Of a DNA stretch of 64,000 nt, positions 41,001-53,000 are shown one piece after another. Location: positions 6,722,571 through 6,786,570 of the forward strand of contig CAIIXF020000011.1 of the NCBI GenBank assembly GCA_903813345.2, given 5' to 3'. The notes under the pieces are model-generated. The model had not been told where the DNA came from. It was given only the letters and a program-made list of their open reading frames with translations, and ran no database searches. A program made the position numbers and the translations under genes. Every line of letters starts with the position of its first letter. Positions within the stretch are counted from its first letter, which is position 1. The stretch is from Owenia fusiformis. Taxonomy: Eukaryota > Annelida > Polychaeta > Sabellida > Oweniidae.

Positions 41001-44000
41001 TATTTCATCACATTCCTCTCTAAAATTCGAGACATTTTCAGCTAATTTTAGCGTTTCTATATAAAATTGAGCACAGATTCTCTGTGTGTTTACTTTATTC
41101 CTCTTTTTCTCCCTGTTTTGTATTTCAAAACATGACTACAATGATTTTCGATGCTTGGGAGAGGATTCCTTGTTTAGAAATATGAGTCATAGAAAAGGTG
41201 TAGCTCAGGAAACATAAAAACTGATTGCATTTTTTGTAACATTTAGGTATAGAATAAGCTCTACCCACCTCTTTGAGCCCTCTATACCGGCGATTACTAG
41301 AGTGCTGCTAACTCGATAAAAGGCTGGCGCTGGCTAGAATTGTCTATGGTTCTAGCCAGGATAAAGATACCAGTTCTTCAACTCGACAATGGGAAGAACT
41401 GCTCTACCTTAGTGACTAATATGTCATGATATGACATCTAAAGAGTCAATAAAAGATATATATGCAACCATTGTCCTTAATAGAGGAACAGTGATAAAGG
41501 GAAATGGGAAAAGGAAAGGGGGGTGGTGAGTCCAGGAGGGAGAGAACTACAAAAATGAAACATAATGCTTTGTGCTAGTCTCATCTATTCAACTATTTAC
41601 CCTTTCATTAGTTTGACTTTTTAAGAGAATTTCTACTATTAACATTGTCTCTCTTAGTCAGAGTGTAATAGTAATTACTACTGTTAGCCTCTGGCTCAGG
41701 GTAACACCTATCACATAGGCTGGAGTAACAATCTCTGATAATGTCACAATATAGATTGCAAAATCAGATTTAAATTCAAAGTCAGAAATGTTTTACAGAA
41801 ATGTGCCTAAATGAAGGATAGCGTGTGTTTTTCCTCCTGATTTATTCCAAATATTGTTATCATAATATGTGGTCTACTTTTCTAAGATGGAACATTCCAA
41901 TACATGAACATCAATCCAGTCCTCAAATTGTCCGTCTGCTCATACTTATTTCACGTCATTTATCGCCAAAATTTGAATAAAGTATCAGATTTTTTTACAT
42001 TTCTGTACAATTTAGAGTGTTTGTTACACGCGAATCTACTTTATTTCCTGGGAATTTTACCTTTTTGTAGTTTATTTGATGGTTCAAAACACGACCCCCA
42101 TGATATGTTTTCTATTAGGCAATCAACACAAACCAGACATCATGACAGACATCAAATAAAGATGTCTCAATTATCTCTCAAATTATGTCTTTTTCACTCC
42201 ATTTCTCTCTAAAATTTGAATAAAATTCCTCATTTTTGGCATTTCTATACAATTTGGAGTATTGACTACATGTCTGTCTACTTTATTTCTTGCTAATTCC
42301 AATCTTTTCCACTCTATTTTGTATTTTAAAACATGCCCATCTTGACATTTCTTTATGACTCAATAGCTCTCTGTTTCTTCATCTTCTGTGGCTTAGTTTA
42401 AGATGTCAAGAAGTTTTTTATTTAGAAGTTATTTTTGTCTACAGAAGTCTCAGTGTTTCTATTTATAGAGGAATAAAAAACCTCAAGTTGCCAATGTCTT
42501 TGTTCCCATCCCTTTCTCGGAATTACAATATCTCAATGCATCTTCAAATGAAGGAATAAGGGGTGGGAGGGGGGGGTGGGGGGGTGATGTAAGAGTATAT
42601 GAATTGTATGATGTAACTTTCCATTGTGTTTATCAACCAGGAACCAGGAGTAGAATTTTCAGATTCATTTCCGACATCCTTTCTTGATGCCATCGATCTT
42701 ATTCAATCGAATTAGAGAAAGTTTTCCATTTGAATCAACTTATCCTAGTGCCTAGATAATAATACTCTATGTAAAATCTGTCTACTAGTCTACTGACTGT
42801 CATGCTGAAAAGTTCCCAGCTATTTGAAAGAACCATTAATGATTTTCAAAAAGTGCTCATATTGTATAGGTGTTTGCATTAGAGAGGTGTTCACATTTTG
42901 TGGTGTTCATATACACAGGTTTTACACTAAGAACTGATCAATTTTTCAAGAATCTATGCTTTGCCTTATATACCACAGTTATGAAATCAATGGTATCAAG
43001 CTCATGAAATTGCACCTTCAGGCTCTTATCTCCCTGCAATAAAGGACTTTTTATCCTAGGACAATATATCCTGGATTTGCCCTATTATCTTGAGATGATA
43101 TTTCAAAGATACCATATATTATATTTGTATAATATTTGTTTTAAGTAAGAATAGAGTCTGGAGCAAATTCCAATGGTTTGTGGATAATTCTACATTGAAG
43201 ATAGTAGTTGGCATAATGAGCATATCAACTCAGATTTGATTATGACAGTAATATGTTATGGATGCCATGTAATAACATATCACCATGGTAATATCTTCAA
43301 CTGTAAAATACCATAGATTTGAGTGAAAATAGCAAAGAATCTGTTGTACAGATACAAAGTTAGCTGACATTTTTTGGCAGAAATGCCCAAAAATTGTCAT
43401 TTTAGTTTGATTTTATTGAGAAATTGACTGGAATAACCATGACCTTAGAGGTATTTCTAAACCTAGGAGGACAAGTAATTGGATTCATGATGAATTGAAT
43501 GATGTTTTCCAGACCAGTAGTACAATAAATGTAATGATCACGATTCTTGAATTCCATTATGTTCTGGATTGGAGTTTCGAACATTCCTTTACATTATAGG
43601 TTCCCCCTCAGGGGAGGCCTGACTACACAATTAAAGATGTTGCAATTCATACATGGATGTATATTAGAAATATAGTATATTTGATGGTGTTTCCAGGGAA
43701 GTGTTTATTTGAGAATAGGTGTTTACATCAGGGATGTGTTTACTCTAAAAGAGGGTTCATTTGAAAGAAGAGATCACAACAGAAATGAGTTCCTACCAAT
43801 TATGTGTTCATAGTTGAGAGGTATTCACAGAGAGGTGTTCGCAGATATGTGTTCAGATGTTTACTTATGTTAATTCTAAGGTTTATAACGCAAAATCCAA
43901 ATATTTTGTATAAAATTAAGACATTGTGTTGATTCATGCTGGAACATAACTTTTGTGGTTTAATGACTTTCAATCATAATATTGATAATGAAAATGCCAT

Positions 44001-47000
44001 AAAATACAGAAAGCCAAAGTTCAATCATGATTCATTCAACCAGAAGCAAGCGATTCATAAGTCAATCTAACCATTCATCACAATATTTTATGCTTTATTA
44101 AATTATTGACCATTCCGAAAAGGACCTGGCATTTTGATACGGTCAAAATAAAGAAAACGGTAATTACAGAATTGATTTCCAAAACTGGATTGTGACATTT
44201 CAATTCTGATACAAGATTGGTAACAAACATTTGGAAAATTACAGAAAATTGATTTTGGCGATTCGCAATGATGTTTCAAGCGTGTGTGTTAATTATAACA
44301 AATTGGATGAAGTATTTGAGAATGAGAGTGTGTAATTAGTTCATGGGATCTGAGTAGGAATCGATTATGGCGCAATCATGTGCCGAAAATTCTTGTAGCT
44401 AAGAAGTAGTAGAAGGACTAGTTAATTGCTTGTTTTTGTGTTGTTTGGGCATATCAGGTACTAGTTGTGTTACATGGACTAGTTATTTGCCTTGCCAGTT
44501 TTATTATATTGTCTGGACTAGTCATATGTCAGTTATTATATTGAAAGAACTAGTCATTTACCATTTTTTGATAATTGACCAGTCAATAATTATGAAGCAT
44601 CAGGCACCAGTTAATTGTTGCACGGACTAGTCAATCACATTATATTGTGATGTATGGCATGCTATAATAATATTTGTTGGTATAGAAATGTTTTGTGTGA
44701 TTTGATGAGTTACATTTTTGGTTTAAAATGATAACATTTGTTCTAAATAAGATAACTTTTGAAAGTCAGTGGTGTGAGTTTGTGGTTTCTCACAGAGCAT
44801 CTCTACACTGGATGTGGTTTCCCACAATTCTTGGTACAGATCACATGACCTGTATCGTCCAATCATCAACAAGAGCTCAAATATCATTGTATGGTTTGGG
44901 GTTGACCGTTATCTATTTAGACATCCAGAATTGATGGGTTTATTTGTAAAATTCAGAATTGTGAAGGATTGTTGAAAACTGTTGGTCTATGAATAGAATT
45001 GAGGTATATTCCCCTAACCTAAAAGTTTACTCTTCAAATGTATTCACCCATCTTTCTCTTGGAAGTATCTCATTTTAATTTTTGTGCATTTCTTTATGAT
45101 TTAACATTCTCAGCTTTTTGCCCAAAATGCTTGACTGCGTTTTTGTTTTGCTCCATTCACTTTATATCAATATCAAGATGATGTTTGATTTATGTTTGTT
45201 TATAGGGGTTTGTGGTTTCTCGGTTTGATGTGGTTGCTAAGGAAGAATTTAAGAGACAACCTGAAGAGAATACAAGGTTGCTAAGTACTTTAGAATTGGT
45301 ACAATCATCTGCTTCATCATGTTGAGCCTTTTTTTCAATGAATGAACAAATTTCTGTCAATTTTCCATGAAGGTGATCTTCAATCCCATGTTTTACAGGG
45401 CTTTTGTGTAGTATTGAAATGCTATCATTTGATTGGTCAATTTCAGAGTCATGTGATATTTGTTCAGCAGAGTGGAAAAGGGTGGAATTAACTCATAGAA
45501 GTCTTACTTCTACTATGTGAAGTGCAGAATTATATAAAAATGCAAGAAATTCAGACTTCCATTCAGATATAAGAGAGCAACAGCATGGAATGGTATCGAC
45601 AAGAAAATACTTTTAATTATCAGCTAGACCTTGTGGTATGATTCCACTGGCCAATTTTGTTCACTGGAATTTGCTTGAGTGATATATATCTGTGGAATTT
45701 TGACAGTATCAAGGATTGCATCTCAAAGGTGAAATATTTTCTAAAGCAATTTCCATGTGAAGTAAACCTTACTGTAGAATATAACTGCACTTGGTGGCTG
45801 TCAGGAATTTTGGGAAACCTTTTTTCAATTTTCACGTTTTATTTCCAAAAGGAGGAGCTTTTACCCATAGATCATAGCTGGGAATCATGGGAGGTTATTC
45901 TCCTCTATTCATATCTATAACAGTGATCTTCAACTACAATTTCTATTATTTTTGGCTTTCACACAGTAAAGGTAGAAACAGGTCAGTATCAATTTAATTG
46001 CAAGGAAAACCACCATGCACTGGAGGAATTTCCCAGCATCCTTTGCTGAAATATTTGATATTTTGAAAACCAGTTCACTGATACTGTCAGGGATGAAAAT
46101 AAATGAGATTTGATTATCAGGAATGTTTAAATAGAAAACTTTTGGTTGTGAATGTCAGAAGTCTAGAACAGTTAACCCAATTGGAATAAGAACTATTTTG
46201 TGAGACATACTTTGCGAGAAATGGTTATATTGAACTAGTTATCTGAAAAGGAATCAGGATATGTGCAATTAAGGATATGTACTTGGATGAGTTATTTGAA
46301 AATAACGATAATTGTGGAATAATTTTCTATAATTTTAGCTACAGTGAATATATAAAGGATTTATAAGTGAGTAAAGGGATTGAATAGGATTCATACTGGG
46401 CTCCTGCTATTGGATTGAAATCTCATGAATTGTGTAGCATTCTAAAATTCATAATGTAAGGATATTACAGGGTAATGTACTGTACTAAGGACAGATACTC
46501 AACTTTACAGAGAATTTGACATTGTGGATTTTAACTTCATCTTGTATATTGAATATTATGCTGTTAAGTGTGTGACCCTCGGCACAATAAAAACATTTTG
46601 GAATTGTAATAAATCATAATTTGACAAGGATAGGAAACTTGCTTTATCTTCATGAAAACGATATTGGATTTGAGAAATTTCAAACTGGATAAAATATAAA
46701 CAAAATGTCAATGAAAAGAGGTGAAAGTCTCACAATTAGACAACACCCTGACATAATCCCATCATTTCCTGAAGGAGAAGCCCCTCAACCAGGTTACTCT
46801 CCTTTCTGCAAGCTATTTAGGTACCCTGCGTGCAGAGTCTAGTTAAACTACACTCTGCCTAGTAGAGACCATATTACAGTTTAGTAGCCCCGCCCCCACG
46901 ACGGGTACCGGTGACAGTTTGGGTAATAATATAAATCACTTCTGACCTATGCGCTGACCTTTCTTCCACCATTCAGCGAGCCTGAACAAACATACGCCAA

Positions 47001-50000
47001 ATGCGTTCTAATTAAATATGCGCATGTCATTGGTCAATTCCGGGCTCAACGATGACGTCAGAAGGAATGACCATATATAGAACGTTGGTCAAATTTGGCC
47101 GACGAACACTGATTGGCGCGGTGAGTTCACAGGTTTATTTTAGTTTGAAAGAGTGAAGACGAAGCTCTCTTTTAAGAAGTGAAGTCAAACGAATGCAAAG
47201 GGTACTACGTATTTAGGTTGTTGAGCTATTTCAATGTTATCTCTCTTATCAGTATAACATGGCCTCTGCAAAGTCATACTGCTCCATATCAGGAGTAGTT
47301 GCTACCACTTGCTGGAGATAACACTCAAGGGTTATACAATGGACTTGTTGGGGCAATGATCAGCTGGTATTGTTGTCTTAAATCTACATTGCCAAGGGTT
47401 ATACAATGGACTTGTTGGAGCAATGATCAGCTGGTATTGTTGTCTCTAGTCTAAATTGCCAAGGGTTATACAATGGACTTGTTGGAGCAATGATCAGCTT
47501 GTATTGTTGTCTCTCTAGTCTAAATTTTTTTGGTATTATCTGAAAGATTGGACTTAACCAAGAAGACTATAGAGCTGTATTGTGAACTTGCTTGGACATC
47601 TGATCGGGTGGAGATATTATTTCTAAATAGCCTCAATTGTCTCATAGTTGTGTTATTATAAGGAAGAGTATAAAGAAGTAAACGATGCGAAGGATATAAG
47701 AAAATAAAGAAATTATGGATTATAGTACAAAAACGTCCTGAAGGTGGAACAGTGAATAGACATAGAAAAACAGAATAAAATTCGAAGAGCATACAGTAAT
47801 ACAAGGTTATTATTATGCAAGTTTATATACACAAAAGGATAAGTAGCATCTGCATTCTAGTTTGCATTAACTTATTAAAATTACAGTACAAGTATATTCA
47901 TACATACATACACATATTCACGTAATTTATAAATATTACATCGATTATTCTTCAATTTCTTATCAATGATGAAGGATTATTGATGGATTAAACTTTCAAT
48001 TATAAAAGCACTGGAATAAAATTGATTGAGAAAAAATAAGCTGTTTTACTGGATATTAGCACTGGTAAGTCTATTATTGTATTATCTTCGTATAATTAGC
48101 TTTTTTAGAGATATTGTGTCATGTTCATATTAGCTAATTGAAGGGTGATGGGAAATGTCATAGGAGGTCACATGTCCAATAAGACCGTCCAATCATTCAT
48201 TTTATAAGTATTTTAATGCAAATCTTGCAGGCCCGTAGCCAGGATTTGCCAAGGGGGGGGGGGGGGGGGTCAGTTTTCAAAAATCTCCAGGGGGGTTCAC
48301 ATTTGACAATTTTGTCCCAAATATGGTTAAAATCACTTGAAAAGTGCTCAAAATGGTGAAAAACTGCATGATTTTGTAAGAATTTTTGGCCAGGGGGGGG
48401 GGGGGGGTTGCCCGAACCCTGCGAACCCCCCTTGGCTACTGTCTTGTAAGGTGGTTGTTAAACAAAAATAATGCCACCTTGCCTTCATAAGTTGAAATTG
48501 TGAGAATATGGTAGTTTCTGAAGTTTGACTTAAAGGCCCCTAATGAACTGGTGAAAGATTCTAGATTATTGTGTCTGTATTGTCTGAAAACTAAAACATC
48601 TTCTGATAAGCTAAACCAAGTCAGACATGGAAATTAAAACTGCATGTATAGCCTTAACTTCTAGATCAAGAGGTGAAAGCTATTGACCTTAACTTTAGAA
48701 GTGATATACTTGGGCATGATTCAGACCTCCCTTCCCTTCCCCTCACTCCCTCCCCTCCCTTCCCCCCACTCCCTCCCCTCCCTTCCCCCCACTCCCTCCC
48801 CTCCCTTCCCCCCCTCCCTCTCCTCCCTTCCCCCCGCTCCCTTCCCCCTTTCCTCCTCTTCCCCCCTCCCCTCCCTTCCCCCCGCTCCCTCCCTTCCCCC
48901 GCTCCCTGAAAGTATATAGAGGATGGGGGGAATAATTGATACAAAACCATGCAAATTGCCACAAAATAATATTGGTGTAAACATCTACCTGAACTGGCAT
49001 TGATTGTAATGACACGTTAGACAGTTTCCTGAACTGTCACTCTGATTTCTTCAGAAATAGCTCAAATTGAACGATAATTTTATAAAATTTTGGATGATGA
49101 CAATTTAGCCTCATCTATCTTATTCTTGGAGGGTCTCATCAATGGTAGCTAATGGTGTTAATTTGTTCCATAAAACTCCATTCATTGACACACCTTTCAA
49201 TACCTACATATAATAGTCTTGCATCAGACGCTCTACCTTAATTGTCAGAGCCTAATACATGTATATTAGTACATGAAGCTCTCTTTTAAGGGAGCAAATC
49301 ATATTTTGGAAGGGGAATAAGACCTTGTATATACCTCACAATAAACACCCACTCAGCACAAGGGGTAAAGACTATAGGGTGGTTACCAGAGGCTCGATGC
49401 AAGACTCATATTGGCAAATGTTTTTAGGGGCTGTGTACTTGACTGTAGCCTTAATGTACCACTATAAAAGGATAAGTGGGAACTGCATGTATTTGTAGTA
49501 ATTTTTTTCTTATTTTACACAAAGAGATTCACATTCAGTGTTTATTAAATGACAGTAAAAGTGACAAGGAGGTCTGGACTGTTATTATGTCTACTGATAA
49601 TAGTTATCATAATGCTTTAAGGTCATTGTTGAGGTCTTGAGGGCATTGTTAAAGTCTAAAGGGCATTGTTCATGTTTAAAGGGCATTGTGTTGACATCTG
49701 TCATTTGTAAATAAGAAAAATTATATGCTAAATAGATAAGATTTGAGTTCACTCAAATGTGAGGGAGAAAATTTATCTTTAGTGAAATGTCTCCTTAAGG
49801 AGACACTGGGAAATATATTGATGTAGGTGGGTACTCCTTTGGATAAACAAGTAAAGATTCAACATAATTTTCAAAATTCATTTTTGAAACTTTCCCATAT
49901 AGTAACTGAAATGATTTTCCCACAATTTCCAAAGTAGCAGTCTCATATATTGTGTTAAGTTTTCTGACCTGTTGAAAGAGTGCTATAAAACATCAAGGAC

Positions 50001-53000
50001 CCTTACCTACTAGACCTGTTCCTATTCTTTATGTGTCTTCACTATTGTTTATTCAATGTTTATTTTGTGTTAAACTGTTACATTGTCTAGCAAATTTACA
50101 ATCATTTACTACGCATAAGAGGCAACACCAGCTAAACAAGGATTAATCGGTACTGAACAAAATATGAATTTCTTAATCAAAATGAAATATTCAACCTTTA
50201 TATTATTATCCACCAGTAAACATCCCTAATTGAAAAATGTTGAAATCAGAAAGCTCAACTGTCTAAAAAGTCTATTGATTCAAACATGATATCCATTGCT
50301 TGCTTTTACCTGAATATTTGTAAAATTTTGTTTGCCAGAATGTTATTTTATTGATGGGTAAATAACCAGATTTCTCCTTGCAATGTCAACTTGACTGATC
50401 CAGGAATCGCAATGAGAAATTAAAATACAATCTTGGAAAAACAGAATTACAAATTTACCCTCAGGCAGTTCTGTGGCAGAGATTTCTAATATCGAGTATA
50501 ACTCAATTACATTTTAATACGATTTCATTTCAGAGGTTTCAAATGATTCATTTAGCCAAAATTTGTGAGCATATCAAACTCTATTGTGTATTAATATCAG
50601 TGAATGTTGAAGATAAATAAAATGTTGAATTGAATACATTTTGATTTTGAAATGAAATTGAAAATTGGCTCCATGTGATTATAATTCTATATTATTATAC
50701 ATTTTTAGACATGTTGTTTTTATAAGCTATAATTATACCCTGGTAGAATTGTGTAATAAACTGAATACATGCCAGCATATTGTACTTAAATGTGTATTAT
50801 ATTATTACTTTATCTAGCCCATATCAAATATCAATAATTCCTCATTTCATTTTCAAAAATGTTGTATTGTTTGTGAAGGTTTAAAATGATGGGTCGATTT
50901 GAAAATATAACATTATTTTTAAGTCTTCCTTCAAGACAGTGAACTCATGATAAAAAATTGAAAGTTTTTTCCTTGATGAATTTACTGAAGAAAAAACGTT
51001 TTTTTGTGTACTAGATTTTACTATGTCCCCTCAATATGCAGATTCAATAGTGAAACGCAGGGAGCAAACCTGAAGCACAGTGAACACTCTAAATTGTTCA
51101 GAAATGCCACAAAATCACATGCTTTATTGTACCAAATTGACATGAAAATAGCACAAGATACATATATTGTATAGTTATAAGCAAAGGACCAGTACTTGAG
51201 GCCATTTGGCATGGTTTGAAAGATATCCTATTTCTGCAGGTCATAATTATTTAAGTGCAAATAGAAAAATCTGAATTTTTTTCTTTTTAACTATTAATTT
51301 CAGCTCTAATATCAGATACATATTTCAATAAGTGGAGTACTTCTTTAGTTTGAAATTACAATTGATATGTAAAACTTGTATTTTCTCTTAATTGGGTTGT
51401 CAAGTAATTATGCGTGCAGTTGTCAACCTTTATGACTCAATTTTCAATCAATATTTGGATTTTTTTTCATGATTTTAAAATTGCCTATGACATAATATCC
51501 ATCAAAAGAATTGTTAATGGATTTATATTGTTTGCATAATATTGTTTACATAATATTGTTTACATAGTGAAATAAAATAACAGTTTGGTTTTCCTGGTTT
51601 CTGCTTTTACTCAATTGAAGTCTGAAAAGATTTTAAGACTAATCAATGATAAAATGGAAGACAAACTCCTTTAATCTGATATATAGCTTTTGTGGAGGTT
51701 AATCTAAATTGCACGTCTTGAAAAGCCACGTACATGTACATGTACATGTATTTGGAATTTTGTTTTTCTCGTTCACTTGTTTTTATTAGATAACGCTAAA
51801 TAAAACTCGATCTATGGTTTACCTGCAACTCAGGTAAAGTAGAGATAAAATGTTTTTATATGATAAGACATTGAGCTTTAGAGGATAGATCTGATTTCTA
51901 ATTTAGCTAGGACTGTTTCGGTTTGGCTCTGGCATCTTAGATAAATGCTAAAGTTTTCCTCATCCTAAGTAATGATCTGAAAAAATCTTGCATTAATAAT
52001 TTCTGAAGTTGTATTCGATTTATATAATAATAAATTATTTCTATTATTGTACTTTTGCTGTAAATGTGTAAATGGGCTTGTTAGACTCTTGCAAATTATT
52101 AATATAGTAGCTGTCACACCAGTCGATCACCACTTCCCAGTTTCCACTTGCCCCAGTTTCCACATGTCCCAGTTTACACACACTCCAGTTTCCACATGCG
52201 GCAGTATATGATACAAATGTATACCAAGAATAGTCTGATTGGTAGGCATTTTCTTGTTGCAAGTCTTTAAGAAAAACATCCCCCTTATTCTATATCAGTT
52301 CCAGGCTCTGAAAATAGATAAATTGTATGTGGAGCAGATTTATACAATACCAAAAAGAAAACCTAATGACAATAATCGCCAGAGTATATTGATTATTTGA
52401 CACAATATAACATCCTTCATCACACACTAAATTAATTAAGTTATTTTTACTCCACATGATTCAAAATGCACAGGTAGAATAATAGCATCATGCAAAAAAT
52501 GTCACTGTACTCGTCAAAAGAATATTGATTGGCGCGTTTTATAATTGGTCATATCTATGATGGAACATGATTCTTTTAGAAGTTATAGTATTGAATTTGA
52601 GATATTGATGGACTTTGCAAGTAATGAGTTCTTTGTCTTACAATAATCTGGGATCATAATGATTTTCATCTTCTTAGCTATCTCTCCTTAATTTCCACTT
52701 CATTTAAAATGAGTATATTGGTCACAAGAAGTTCTTTAATAAAGTTGCTCACTCATTTATTCACTCATTTTCTATTCACTCAGTCACTCACTACTCATTT
52801 GTTCACTCACTTATTCAATTACTCTAGCATGAAGTAAGTTTTTTGATCAATGATTTTTTTCATTTTCTAGACATTTAAATTAAAAATGCTACGGGGGCTA
52901 CGGGCCTGTTTCTTTTGATGACAGCTTTTAAACGATCAAATGTGCATTAAGGTACACATATACAGGTAACATGTAATATGTAGTACATATAGGTGCAAAT

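Noticed and set aside
47105-47121. Tiny first exon between the TATA-like box and a GTGAGT donor at 47121
   Set aside because: A 16-nt non-coding exon inside a transposon cannot be supported without transcript data.
48666-49015. Pro/Leu- and Gly/Arg-rich open frames on both strands
   Set aside because: They follow from the polypyrimidine minisatellite in all frames.
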